DNA of 64,000 bases from Falciphora oryzae. Its lineage: Eukaryota > Ascomycota > Sordariomycetes > Magnaporthales > Magnaporthaceae. The position numbers and the translations under genes were made by a program. Of this stretch, positions 11,001-22,924 are shown in pieces. Within the stretch, counting starts at the first letter, position 1, and the number at the start of each line of letters is the position of its first letter. The notes under the pieces were generated by a model. That model had not been told where the DNA came from. It was given only the letters and a program-made list of their open reading frames with translations, and ran no database searches. Where the stretch lies: NCBI GenBank assembly GCA_000733355.1, contig JNVV01000003.1, positions 1,320,505 to 1,384,504 of the forward strand, in the 5' to 3' direction.

Positions 11001-13690
11001 TCTCGGCGTTCTTGCGTTGGCTCCTGAACAGGTTCTTGAAGAGCTGCTCAGACCGGATCGAGATTTCTTCCGTCTGCTGTACGTAGGCTTCTCTTTGAAG
11101 ATCTCTGCCAACATTGGAGAAGGCCTGTCCCAGACCCGCCACGACACCCGTTGCCTGAGGGGGCATCGTGCCCGAGGCGGCAGCGGCGGCTCTCTCGCTG
11201 TCCAGGACGATTTCGTTGGAGGCGATCTCGTCGTAGATGCTCACGAGATACTCGTCGGGAAGGTCGGCATTGTCATTGATGCCTCTGTTGTTCTTGATGA
11301 AGTCCTCCTTGCTCATGCGCCTAGCAATTTTGCTGCTGTGCAGGTCCGTATTCAGCAGGATGACAGAGTAAGCCAGAACGTAGGCCGTGTCCGCGTTGGC
11401 GAAAGCGTTGGGGTTGCCCATGACGTAGCGGTTGGCGAACTTGAGCATAAAGCGATCGATCTTTTGCGCCTCTCCGGGGAGCCGGAACGACTGGAGGAAC
11501 TGCCGGAGCGCATCCACGAACCGACGCTTGGTGAAGTCCATCGAGTCCACGAATGCGTGCATGATCTCGATATTCTTAGCATCGCCCTCGCCAAGATACT
11601 CTCCTATCTGCGCCTTGTCCAGCCGCTCGTCCTGTAGTAGGAAGCGGGCGATGTCCTGGGGGGAATCGCTGGGTATGAACCCGTCCTTGGTTAACAGGAC
11701 AATACCCTTTTTGGGCTTGAAGTTGAAGACCTTAATCGCGTTCGTCATGGCCGTCTTCCTGGCCTTTTCCTTCTCCAGTTGTTCAGGGTCATCGTCAAGA
11801 ACCGGGGTCGACGGCTGTGCTGGTGTGTCTCCTCTTGACAAGGCGTCACTGATGGACGACGGGTCGATCGATTCCCTGATATCCTCTAGGGACGCCCCTC
11901 TGTCACCTTCGGTTGGAGCGCGCACGTTTGCGTCCGGACGGCCAGCCTGAGACCAGTTGACAAGTGACCGGAGAGCCTCGACCAACGAGTCCAAGGAAAT
12001 TCTCTTCATGGCGTACTCCTTGGGGATATCGGACTCGGTCTCACTTGGAGGCGCGATATGGGTAACAGAGAGCGGTGGGGGCATGGCACCTTTCATCTCC
12101 CAGTCAGTCGCCAGGTTGCCCTTGGAGTGCTTCTCCTCAAACTGCTGCTCCTGAACAGGGGTGATGGGGACTGGAGCGGTGGCAAACTTGGACAGATCTT
12201 CGATAATAGTCTGGAAGATGTTGTCCACATTGCGGTCGCAGTCATAATTCAGGTAAACCTCGACCAGAGCACGGGGGTCAGCGCACAGCCGGTTGAGAAT
12301 GCCGACAAAGTAGGTTTTCTGAGAGAGCGGCGCGTTTTTCCTTGCCAGCAACGCCAGATAGATCTCGTTCAGAACGACCTCGATCTCTTTCTATGGGTGG
12401 TGAAATCAAGCGATTAGCGGCGGCACCAAAGCAAATAGATGAAGAGGCATGGCTTACCTTGAATGATGCCCGCATAAATTTCAGTATCAGCCAGAAGATC
12501 TCGCAGGTGACTTCGAAGACCTTGTCCACGGAGCTTGCGCCGTTCCTTGTAATGCTGAGACATAGGTAGTACTTGATGGCCTCCAGAAAGCTTGTTGGCT
12601 CGTTGCTTTTGGTGTTGGTGATGGTACAGAGAGGAGAAACAAAGACGGCAATGTTGCTGTGCAGGAGGGTGTGAATGAGGTGGAGCGATATGAGCTTTGA
12701 TCTCATCGCCTGGCCCTTGAGGTCGTAGAGCTGGTCCTGGGACAATATCTTTGTCGACAGGTTGCAGAAAGAGCGAAATACGAGGTAGGCGTCACGTATG
12801 TACACCTCGTCCTCGGCGTCAAGTGCTTCCGATGTATCCTCGGTCGGGCTGTCGCCCTGAGTATGCTCCGAGATGGACCTTGCTGTTCTCTTGGCGGGCT
12901 TGACTTGGCTGACCTTTGTTGGTGCGTCACCCAGGCTCGAGTCGTCAAAGTTCTTTATTCGCTCAAGGTCTTTAAGTGTGAGTTTCGTGGCGCCGTCCTC
13001 GTGGGCCTCGGATGGGCCTGCTTCCGAGGTGCCATCCGCAGCATCGGCGTCGTCGAAGTCGTCACTGAGGGACTCTGGAGGGCCGAACGTCACATTGCTC
13101 GAGCTCTGCCTCAGTTTGGAAAGGTTGACCCTCGATTCCTTCATGTGCAGCCTGGTCTTGACGCGCTCAAAGACAGTGCCAGCCATCTGCGTAAGTGTGC
13201 CCTGCGCGACCTGCTGGTTCACGGGGCTCCGCGACAGGAGGAACACATTGTAGACCTGGCGGACGGCCTTGAGAAGGCCCGCGCCGTGGACAATGATCTT
13301 ATCATTCAGAACGGCGGCAAGTAGCGATTTGACAATCTGCAGCTGGACGTCGGCGTGTGTGGTCTCGCCCTGGAAGCAGTCGCATATTGTGTCGATTGCG
13401 CGTTCTATCAGGGGGGTGTGGTCGGGGGTTTCTTGCGCCTCAGACTGGGAGAAGTAGGACGACGACGTGAGCTTGCCGATGGAGTCGAGGGCAGTGGTCG
13501 TCAGGGTCACGCTGCCAGACTTGGTGGCCAGCTGCAGAGGAGCGAAGACAACCTCGGGGTCCGGGAGGTCCGGATCGCTCTCCTTGATGGCGGCGAGCGC
13601 AGTCTGAACGGATTCGGACAGTTGTTTGTTTCGATGGGCCTCCTTGGCGATCGCCTCCAAGGACGACACCACGAACTTGAGGGAGCTCAT
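8032..13690 (-). CDS. SEC7: SEC7 ARF guanine nucleotide exchange factor (BIG/Sec7 family), 1863 aa
   Basis: Sec7 activates Arf GTPases at the trans-Golgi for vesicle budding. Two exons, 13690-12458 and 12390-8032, join in phase 0 across an intron with donor GTAAGC and a GCTAATC branch. The N-terminal DCB/HUS region begins MSSLKFVVSSLEAI and includes the block NEIYLALLARKNAPLSQKTY just after the intron. The Sec7 catalytic domain spans about residues 630-815. It carries the catalytic-glutamate motif LQSFRLPGEAQKIDRFM (Glu at about 718) and NADTAYVLAYSVILLNTDLH. HDS repeats follow, with a low-complexity Ser-rich insert near 1580-1680. The length fits fungal Sec7 proteins, and the reading frame is uninterrupted over 4.3 kb. 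It is divergent from the PDH E2 gene. Confidence 0.95.
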
Positions 13691-14911
13691 GGGGGTCGGG
13701 GCGGATATCGCGTCACGTCGGGAGGCGGGGTTGGTGGGAGCGAATGGCCATGCGCAGCAGGAGGGCGACGGATGGGGGTAACAGGCCGAGGCCTTGAAGC
13801 TGCGGGTTGCGGGCTTGCTTGTTTACGAGGGCGGCACGCTCGGTTCGGCGGCAGGGCGGCAGCGATCAGTTTGCCAGCGGCATTATCACAGGATCCGAGT
13901 ACGCGGTTGGTGTGGATATCGGCGTCGTCCAGTAATCGTCCGCCTGCGACGGTCTCTGGTGCTTGCTCGCGACTCTGATTTCCCCCCAGGCGAGTTGAAG
14001 ACACGAACCCTTTGGCGATGGCGCCTGCGAGCCCCGTGGGGCCGATGCTTCCTTAGCCCAATATTATGTGGGGCCTGGAAGCCTCTCTCGCTCTGGAAGC
14101 TGTGCAGGCTGACGCACCATGGCTGTGGCTCAGCTCCACTTCATTGCTTGCGCTTCAGCACAAGAGGCCTCTGAGCTCCTCCTGATGCACTGGGGCAACC
14201 TTAAATGCCACCGTTTCGTGTTGGACGAGTTTTCTCGGATTTTGAGTTCTTCTTTCTGCCCGTTTGTGCCTGCGCGGCATTCTGTTTTGTGAAATCCATT
14301 GAATTGACTTTTACGCTCCCGTGAATTCGAACATGCGCCCCGGGTGTAGGGCAAAAATCTCGTGGAAACACATGTCTCATTCTCGCACCCGGGTACGTAC
14401 GTCAGAGTGGCAGATATTTGCCTACCAATTGATACCAGACACAGCCTCGTCCACCGACCAGGCTTGAGGTCAATCGGCATCATGTGCCACCAGCTACCAC
14501 ATCATTCAAAATAAACGGAAAAGTGGTGCATCCGAGGGCAGGTCCGGTGGACGCGGGTTCTTTCACGGTTTATTCCCGCCTTGGAGCTTGCATTGTAAGG
14601 CTGCGCGGGTTAGTATTTTTGTCCCCCCGCCGAGCCCCACTTCAACCGCAGCGTGCCGGCCAGTTCCTGTGGCTTATCGGGGGTCCGGCGCAATGTGGCT
14701 CGGCGATAGGTATTTGTCGGGAGACTAGTCCCAAAGTGGCTTAGCTCGCCCGGGAGCTGTCCCAACGTTGCCAGACTCAAAAAAATTGGGAGCAAGCAAG
14801 AGTTTGGCTGAGGGTGTGATAAAGCTGCTCAGCGTCTTTCCAACATTTCCACTCCGAAGCCGTCGTCGCCCAGCTCCTCGAACCAATTGACCCCGCCACC
14901 CGTCGCCCATC
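13691..14911. promoter_or_regulatory. Shared divergent promoter interval, SEC7 / PDH E2
   Basis: This 1.2-kb interval lies between the divergent starts of SEC7 and the E2 gene. No convincing gene is present; the open frames here are short and lack motifs. It should contain both promoters and leaders, but no named binding site could be assigned. Confidence 0.5.
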
Positions 14912-16379
14912 ATGCTCGCCCCCGTCCTCCGGAGGCGTGCCCTCCAGAGCGCCAGCCTGCGCTATGTTGTGCCGTCCCTGACAAGATGGTACGCATCTTA
15001 CCCGCCGCACACCGTTGTCAAGATGCCCGCGCTATCGCCCACTATGACCTCCGGCAACATCGGCGCTTGGCAGAAGAAGCCCGGCGACAGCATCTCGCCG
15101 GGAGATGTTCTTGTTGAGATCGAGACCGATAAGGCCCAGATGGACTTTGAGTTCCAAGAAGAGGGTGTTCTGGCCAAGATCCTGACGGACACGGGCTCAA
15201 AGGACATTACGGTTGGCAACGTACGTCTGCAGCTCCTCGGAGCTCCCCTCCGTCCGAGGGCTTTGGCCGCCAGCACCAGTGAGCCGCTAAACTGACTGAT
15301 CCTTGTCGCCACAGCCTATTGCGGTCCTTGTCGAGGAGGGCACCGATGTCTCCGCTTTTGAGGGCTTCAGCCTGCAGGATGCCGGCGGCGCCGCCAAGGC
15401 CCCGCCCAAGGAGGAGAAGAACGTCGAGGAGTCGCCAAAAGCCGCATCCGCCCCCACGCCCACACCTGCCCCGGAGCCCGACAATGCTCCTTCCAGCGGC
15501 AAGCTGCAGACGGCGCTCGACCGGGAACCCAACATGAGCCCCGCCGCCAAGCGCATGGCCATCGAGAAGGGTGTCAAGGTCGACGGCCTGAAGGGCACCG
15601 GAAAGGGCGGCAAGATCACCGAGGAGGACGTCAGGAAGGCTGCATCGGGTGCCCCCGCAGGCGGCGCCGCCGGTGCTCTCTACGAGGATATCCCGATCAG
15701 CGGTATGCGCAAGACCATTGCCAACCGTCTCAAGGAGTCCGTCTCCGAGAACCCGCACTACTTTGTCTCGTCCTCCCTCTCGGTCTCGAAGCTCCTGAAG
15801 CTGCGCCAGGCTCTGAACAGCTCCTCTGAGGGCAAGTACAAGCTGAGCGTCAACGACTTCCTCATCAAGGCCATCGCCGTCGCTTCCAAGAAGGTGCCGC
15901 AGGTGAACTCTTCGTGGCGCGATGGTGTTATCCGGCAGTTCAACACGGTCGACGTGTCGGTCGCCGTGTCTACCCCCGTCGGCCTGATCACCCCCATTGT
16001 CACGGCTGTCGAGACCAAGGGCCTGGAGAGCATCTCGTCTTCAGTCAAGGAGCTGGCCAAGCGCGCGCGTGACGGCAAGCTCAAGCCCGAGGAGTACCAG
16101 GGCGGCAGCATCTCCATCTCCAACATGGGCATGAACCCTGCTGTCGAGCGTTTCACTGCCATTATCAACCCTCCCCAGGCGGCCATTCTTGCCGTCGGCA
16201 GCACCCAGAAGGTGGCCGTGCCCGTCGAGAACGAGGATGGCACCACGGGAGTTGAGTGGGAGGACCAGATCACGGTGACAGCCAGCTTCGACCACAAGGT
16301 TGTTGACGGCGCCGTCGGTGCCGAATGGATGAAGGAGCTGAAGAAGGTGGTGGAGAACCCATTGCAGCTGCTGCTATAG
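14912..16379 (+). CDS. LAT1: Dihydrolipoyllysine-residue acetyltransferase, pyruvate dehydrogenase E2, 457 aa
   Basis: This is the core E2 of the mitochondrial pyruvate dehydrogenase complex, which transfers acetyl groups from lipoamide to CoA. Two exons, 14912-15220 and 15315-16379, join in phase 0. The N-terminus ([20 protein letters not shown]) is an arginine-rich mitochondrial presequence. One lipoyl domain spans about residues 35-110, with the lipoylated lysine in [10 protein letters not shown] at residue 74. A Pro/Ala linker follows. The E1/E3-binding domain ([27 protein letters not shown]) lies near 180-215. The C-terminal catalytic domain has the acetyltransferase motif DHKVVDG, with His430 and Asp434. 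The length and single lipoyl domain match fungal E2 (LAT1; Neurospora mrp-3). Confidence 0.95.
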
Positions 16380-16889
16380 ATAGGGAGGGGAGTTGTGCCA
16401 TTTTTCGTCCGTCTGGGTGTTTAGAAAAGGAGGGAATGCCTCTGTCAGCGTGCGAATGGTATTGTGACGTCTCTGCAACTGTATAATATGGGGTAAATGC
16501 GGCATTGCGTTCCGGGCTATAAACGAGGCCTTCTCTGTTGCGTGAATCTATTTATCCCTTTTCTTTTTGTGCATCGAAATATTCATCTCAAGACGTCATC
16601 GGGAGAGGCTAGGTTTGGCGTCCCAGGGCCTGGGTTGTGCACGCAGGTAAGCGCGTTGTTCGAGGCCTGGGCTGCTATGTCCGACTGGGGTTCGGGGCTA
16701 TCTGTCTTTCTATTGGTGGAGTTAGCGAGCTGACCGACGGCTCGGACTTTACGTGAGCGACACAAGCTTCTGTCGTCATATTCACCTCCCCTCGCAACAC
16801 AACAAACCGACCGAGCGGGAGCGAAGCTATTTCATCTAGAACACGTCGTCGGGAACATCGGGAATTCCGTACCGAACGGGCGCCACGCC
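16380..16889. other. Intergenic between PDH E2 and Zn2Cys6 regulator
   Basis: About 510 bases between same-strand genes. It contains the E2 3' region and the upstream leader of the regulator. No gene or repeat is seen. Confidence 0.55.
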
Positions 16890-19766
16890 ATGGACAATGC
16901 ACAACCCAGCCAGGACCCCGCCATGGGACCGCAACACCCAACCGAAACGGTGCGGCGGCGGCGGCGGCGGCAGGCGTTGACTTGCGGTAAGCATTGGAGG
17001 GAGCCACCTAGAATGCAGGTCACGCATCGCCGAGAGACCTACCCCGGCATTGTCCATCGGACAATAGCACGACCCTCTGCCACCCGATGCCGGCAACCCA
17101 CTCACCCTTCCCACCCTGTGATCCCCTGTTCGGCCGACTGACTGTTCTATTAGAGACCTGCCGCAAGCGAAAGGTCAAGTGCGACAGGCTACAGCCATGC
17201 TCAAACTGTATCCGAGCACAGCGGCCCACTGAGTGCCATTATCAAGCCGAACTGCTTCTTCCGAGACGCCCCCCGGCGGCCAGGCCTCCTGCAGCTGCTC
17301 CAGGGGTACTCGTCCCGTTGTCGAGATTACATCCACCCAGGGGGGCTTCTGAGCTGTCTTCGGAGACGGACACTTCTTTCAACGAACTACGCCACAACCC
17401 TCACTCTCCCAACACGCCATCCACCAATCAATCGAGCCAGTCCGAGGTTGTGCTCTTGGTAGAACGTGTCAAAGAGCTTGAGAAGCGACTCGCACAAACT
17501 CTAGCCACCACCCAACCTAACACATCCGGTCCTCCTGCTTGCGACCCCCCTCCCAAAGACCCGGAGGGGCCCAAGGGGAAGTTGTCTAAAACCCACTACT
17601 ATGGCCAGAGCCACTGGATGCACCTTGGACCCTTGGTATTATGCTCCCCACCATTCTCTCCGTTTTTGTTAGGGATCTTATGTCCCCGGTCTCCCTCCAG
17701 ACCCTGCTAAGTTCTTGCCGTGACAGTTCACTGTTGTTATCGAGATTTTCAACATGTCATCCGGCTATCCTCTTTCAGTCTCAGAGCGGATTCGAAAGTG
17801 CAAGAGCCTCGCGCGCCTGATAAAATCCAGGAGACTCCGCACATTGGACGACCCTGGAACCGCCAAGATCCCATCCAGGGAGGTCTGCGACCAGCTTGTC
17901 GCTGCCTACATGAGGACCTTTGAGACTGTCTACCGTATCCTGCACATCCCCACCTTCTACCTGGACTATTGTAAATACTGGGAAGACCCAGCTGGCTGTA
18001 GCGATGCGTTCATGAACCAGCTGAAGCTAGTCCTAGCCATCGGGGCCTGTTTTCACGACGACACCTTCGAGATGAGGGATTTATCCGCCCGCTGGATACA
18101 AGACGCCCACAGCTGGTTGCTTTCGCCCTTGTCGTCCCTGAAATCCCGTCTTGTCTTCTCCACCCTACAGACCATGTGTCTTTTGCATCTGGCGCGGCAG
18201 ACCACTGGCTCTGGGGCAGATCTCGTCTGGATATCGGCAGGCGAGGCGGTCAGGATGGCCATCTATATGGGTCTCCACCGGGATCCTGACCACCTATCAA
18301 AGATGCCTCGGTTCCGCGCCGAGCTGAGGCGGAGACTATGGGCAACCATCATGGAGATCGCGCTTCAAGCAAGTGTCGACGTCGGCGGCCCTGCGGCAAT
18401 ATCACTTTCCGACTTCGACACGAGGCCACCCTCCAACCTCGACGACGCTGATCTGGGAGAGCATGGCGGTGCCGAGTCCAGCGTCGAGTCGCTGCCACAC
18501 CCGAAGCCGGTAGACTGCTTCACCCAGACGTCGGTTCAGATCGCCCTCTACAGATCGTTTCCAACTCGCCTGGCTATAGCACAATATCTCAACGACTTCC
18601 GGCGGAAATCTTGCTACAACACAACACTGCGGCTGAACGCCGATCTTACGACAGCTATAAGAGGTATTTCTCGTGTCTTCAACTCGTTCAGAGATCGCGG
18701 CCTCGGACAGCCTTCCGAGTTCCAGATGCTCTTGGCAGAGCATGTCATGCATTCATTCTCCCTGGCCCTGCATCTCCCATGGAAAGCCCCTTCCCAGCGA
18801 GACCCGCACTACTATTTCTCTCGGAAGGTTTCTGTAGAGACAGCCTTAAAGCTTCCTCGGGCGTTGGCTAGTGACGACCATAACGAGGCCCACCCGGAGC
18901 CAGTCGGGTGTGCAGACTTTAGGCGCCTGTCAACCTGTGGAGCAGGAACCTATCGTATGATCCCTTGGCAGTGCTCCATGACGTTGGGACTCGAGCTCCT
19001 GTGGCAAGCAGAAGACAACCGTGTCATAAGGACGGGTGCGAGGCACAACGGCATTTCCGAGATGTCCCTCCCAGAGGCCCGGCAGATCGGTCATGGGAAG
19101 GCGCCTCCACAGCCACTGGCAACGGGACTGGGTGTGGTATCCTCGACGAAGCTTATTGCGGCGCTTAAAACCATCCAAACTTGGGCATCAAAGCGCATCG
19201 CCGCCGGCGAGACCAACATCCGGGGTGGTGTGCTGATTGCCGGAATCCTGGCCCAAGAAGAGGCCCTTCGACGCGGGGACGGAGACGACGAGGTCCGACA
19301 ACGGGCCGGGCAGGCGATGGTGGACGAAGCAGCTGTTTGCTACGGGCTCCTCGAGGCTGCGGCCGCTCGTGTCGGTATCGACCCAGACTCCACCGACGTC
19401 GACAGCAAAGCCGACAGCAATAAGCTGGCGAATCCGGCGACCCGTCGACACGGAGATATTGGTGACGGCGAAAGTGCCAGCCTCGAGGTCGATTCAATGT
19501 CCACAAGCACACCTGGGGAGCAGTTCCTGGCTTTCGGGGGTATAGCTGCCGAAGGGCTGCCGCTTGGCATGGAGACCAGCTGGACATGGGACGATTTCGT
19601 AAGCCCAGCGCCTCCCACTCTCTCCGCTTCTCAAAAGCCTTAGACCCCAGCCCAACTTGCCTTTGACGGAGCACGCACTAACATGGAAACCTACCTCCAG
19701 ATGGACATCGAGGGACTCGACTTCAACTTTGCGAATGGCTCAGATCCTACCTTGGCTCCAAAATGA
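16890..19766 (+). CDS. Zn2Cys6 fungal transcription factor, 838 aa
   Basis: This is a binuclear zinc-cluster regulator. Four exons join in phase: 16890-16986, 17154-17635, 17727-19598 and 19701-19766. The first intron splits the zinc cluster; joined, it reads C32-x2-C35-x6-C42-x5-C48-x2-C51-x8-C60, with basic RKRKVKC inside and a run of six arginines just before it. A short coiled coil (VERVKELEKRLAQTL) follows near 140. The fungal-specific transcription factor domain covers about residues 235-460, with FRAELRRRLWATIMEIALQA. The middle intron is read from TTG|GTATTA to CAG|TTCACT. The last intron (GTAAGC, branch CACTAAC) removes a false stop and adds 21 C-terminal residues, MDIEGLDFNFANG and onward. 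The target genes are unknown; no biosynthetic cluster lies beside it. Confidence 0.85.
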
Positions 19767-21038
19767 TAAAGGAGGAGTTTCGAGTTCTCAATCATATTTT
19801 GGTTCCGTAAAGGCAGCGGCCGTTTTACCGTCGGCACCACCATTGAAGATGCCCAGGACCTATTTTTAGGTCTGTTCCTTGCGCCACGCGGTGCAACGCC
19901 CATATTCCAACAAGTTATGGGCTATCCCCCAACGCCTCCTGCATGCATCTGTTTTTGGTAGAACGGTACGTACAGAATCGTGCGTCGCAATTTGTTTGTA
20001 ATATACGGTGGAAGACGCATGTGGAAGCTGCCTTCAGCCCCTTATTTGGGCCCTCCATTTACCCGTCCAATAAGGGCAAATATCAGCAGCTCACAACCGG
20101 AAGGCTTGCTACCAAGTCACCGCCTATAGCCTCTTTCGCTATTCTTTGGCCGATCCTTGGCTGTCACGCGTTGCACCAGAGGGATGCGTCCAGGGTCTAT
20201 CCGTAAAGCTGCAGCATCCGCTTTCGGGGAGGCAGGCCCAAAGGCCGATGGCAGCCGCTAATATATGGCAGCAAACGCCACGGTTCTCCGGCCTTGCTGT
20301 TACCTCCCACAGCTGCCGACAAATTGCATGGTGACCATCCACATCCTGTCGGTGAGCTGAGGCGAACCAAACTTCTTGACCCCTAGGAGCCTAGGATAGT
20401 GCTAGCCAAACGGGTGGGTTTCCCCATTCGAGATAGCCAAATCACGTCTTTGCCCCCAGGCACCGGCCAGCTGCTGTCTCCTTCCTCGACCACACACCAC
20501 CTTTTATGTCGATAGTCCCTTCCTAAAATAAAGTCTTCCTGGCCCGCCAACTGCGACCGCCAGCCCTAGCCCTAGCCCAGCTCTCGGTGCAACCCTCCCT
20601 TGCCATCCACAATCCTTGTCCTCGGTGACCAGGCCCATCAAGCCGCCGCTGGTACCATACCGCCGCTCTGCCCGCGAAGATTCAGGTTCGGCCTGCGTGA
20701 GGTTACCCTGGCCGCTGTCTGCTACCCTACCGGGGAATACATCAGTGAGGCCTTCGTCAGCCTGTTCACCTGGTTCCCGGGTGGCGCACCCACTTGTGCA
20801 ATCTCGGCCCAGGTTCATCCGCAACTCTCCCGGGCCAGGAGCCCCAGTCGCTAGATCAAGAGCTGGTTAAACGAGGCTAGCCAAGGATATTGCCCCAGAC
20901 TTCCAACCGCTGCTCGAGAAACACAACGGGCATTCCCTATAAACTTGACAATCTATATATCCTTCTCTCCTAAGCCCTCCAGAGGAAAACAGCAGACTTC
21001 AGCGAGCTACCGCCTCCTCGACCTCTCAAGTAATCACG
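19767..21038. other. Intergenic, no gene recognised
   Basis: About 1.27 kb upstream of a secreted-protein gene. Open frames are short and unsupported. No repeat or RNA gene was recognised. Confidence 0.55.
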
Positions 21039-21905
21039 ATGGGTCTGTTGGCGATACTTCTTTTCGCCGCGTCGGTGGCGTCTCTCTCTGTGGCTTCACC
21101 TGTCGGCCTGGATCCTCGAGCACTAGAGCCAGCCACGCGATTGCCGATCAGCGACACAGAGACGGGAGGCGCACTGAGACGAGACCAAGGCAAAATAAAC
21201 TACGAGATACCCCCCGCAACCCGCACGACAGAGCCCAACTTCGAGGTTGGCGCCGACGACACCCCACCACCTCAAGAGCGACGAAGAGCCCCAGCCCCCG
21301 AGGCGGCAGCGCCACGAGAGCCGCTTGCCCCCGAGCTCCAGGAGGCCGCCTGCACATCGACGCTGATGCCGACCCCCCGCTACCCCTGCACCACGGAGGG
21401 CTACGAGACGGTATACCCGTCGACGCGGACCGTGCTCGCGTCGGTGGACTGCGGGCGGTGCCAGGAGCTGTTCATCCCACGCGAGGTCTACTTCTGCCCC
21501 ATGCGCCGCATCCTCGGCATCCGGACCGTTAACGAGCCCAGCACGTCCTGGAGCACCGTCTGCGCCGGCCGCGCCACGCGCATCGTCGGCCTCGGCCGGC
21601 GAGACTACCACCCCACACCGGCGGCAGCGACGCCCACCGGCCGAGCGGCGGCGGCAGATGAGGAACGTGGTGGGGAGCTGCGGGCGAGACGGGCGTGCCG
21701 GACGACGCGTGTGATCCAGCCGCAACGGACGGCCGGGCCCGTGGCGACGCAGTACCAGAGGGTGGTGACCGAGACGATGAGGCTCAACTGCGGCGGCTGC
21801 CAGTTACAGCTCAGCACCGCGGTTGGGGGGTACGGGCCCATTGTCAGGTTCACCACGACAACTACGGTGCCTGCTGAGACGTCAACGGTGTTTGTCTGCC
21901 AGTGA
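21039..21905 (+). CDS. Secreted cysteine-rich protein with duplicated module, 288 aa
   Basis: I do not recognise the family. The single-exon product has a clear signal peptide (MGLLAILLFAASVASLSVAS, cleavage near residue 20) and a disordered, proline/alanine-rich propeptide-like stretch to about 100. After this come two related cysteine modules. Module A has Cys at 105, 117, 138, 141, 153 and 175. Module B has Cys at 220, 251, 254 and 287. Both contain a central C-G-x-C-Q motif (DCGRCQ, NCGGCQ) preceded by a Thr/Val-rich strand and followed by an S-T-[WV]-x-V-C end. A dibasic-rich, alanine-rich linker separates them. No catalytic motif is seen. It is likely extracellular or wall-associated. 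Confidence 0.65.
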   Translation: MGLLAILLFAASVASLSVASPVGLDPRALEPATRLPISDTETGGALRRDQGKINYEIPPATRTTEPNFEVGADDTPPPQERRRAPAPEAAAPREPLAPELQEAACTSTLMPTPRYPCTTEGYETVYPSTRTVLASVDCGRCQELFIPREVYFCPMRRILGIRTVNEPSTSWSTVCAGRATRIVGLGRRDYHPTPAAATPTGRAAAADEERGGELRARRACRTTRVIQPQRTAGPVATQYQRVVTETMRLNCGGCQLQLSTAVGGYGPIVRFTTTTTVPAETSTVFVCQ

Positions 21906-22924
21906 GGGGCGGTACGCGCGATCATGCTTCGGCCTTGGCAACCTTTACCCCGGTTTCGAGGCTTGCTATGCCTTTCACTATATTCGGGATTCAGGAGAAG
22001 TAGCTGCGCGCTATCACCACTTTTCAGAGAGATATCATCAGACCTATGAAGAATAGAAACAGAACCGTGCGCACTATCACTTGTAACATCAAGAAGAGGG
22101 TTACAAGGAATAATTATCACATGATGGCAAGCCACTCACGGTGAAACCGATACATACTCGTAAATACCTTGCTGTTCCACAGGACGAAGACTTCCAAGAA
22201 TAGACGATCGTAATCGATACTACTCGGGAACGGCGAAAGCTAAAAGGGGACTCACTACTCCTGACCGTGCTTGTAATATTTTTGTCTGGCTTAACAGGGC
22301 CAAAGGGCCTGCACATGGTGAAACTCTCTTTGTCTTACTAGGCCTCTAACTTCAAGCTCGCATTCAGAGACACGCGCATTAAAATAAAACGTGCACCTTT
22401 GCACTGCACCACCTGCACCCCCTATTTGAATAGGCTGACAAAACACAACAAAAGGCATTAATTCACAATTCTTTTCCTCTATCAGCTACTGTATCTTTTA
22501 TATATTCGAAATTCGTATTTTAAATTTTGATCTTTGCTGGTTGCGGGTGTGTATGAGATTTGGTACTTGATGCGTAGTTTCAGGAAAAAATTCATGTGTG
22601 GTCGAGGTGCACGTTTCATTTTAGTCCGCGTGGAGATCATCTTGATCTATCAGTGGGACTGCAGGGTTTGCACAAGGATCTTTAGATGTTTGATTCACAT
22701 CTCGTGGTGCTACCTATTAATCGCTTAAACAAAAGAACCACTTCTTTGCGCCGCGTATTAACATGAGTTCATAAGAGAGATCCGGAGAGTTATTGCTTGC
22801 TATCACTAACTAGTGAAAACAGATACGGAAAGAAGCAGACATGATATTGTCGAGCCAAGTAAAAGAAATCAATACAGCTAAGGAACTGAACTTGTGGTGT
22901 TATGACGACTTCCCTCCATCAAAG
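21906..22924. other. AT-rich intergenic stretch
   Basis: About 1 kb that is clearly more AT-rich than the coding parts of the window, especially from 22320 to 22880. No gene, LTR or terminal repeat was found. Confidence 0.5.

Noticed and set aside
9706..11637. Long plus-strand open frames opposite SEC7
   Set aside because: They are shadows of the GC-rich SEC7 coding strand; SEC7 has a complete, family-consistent frame.
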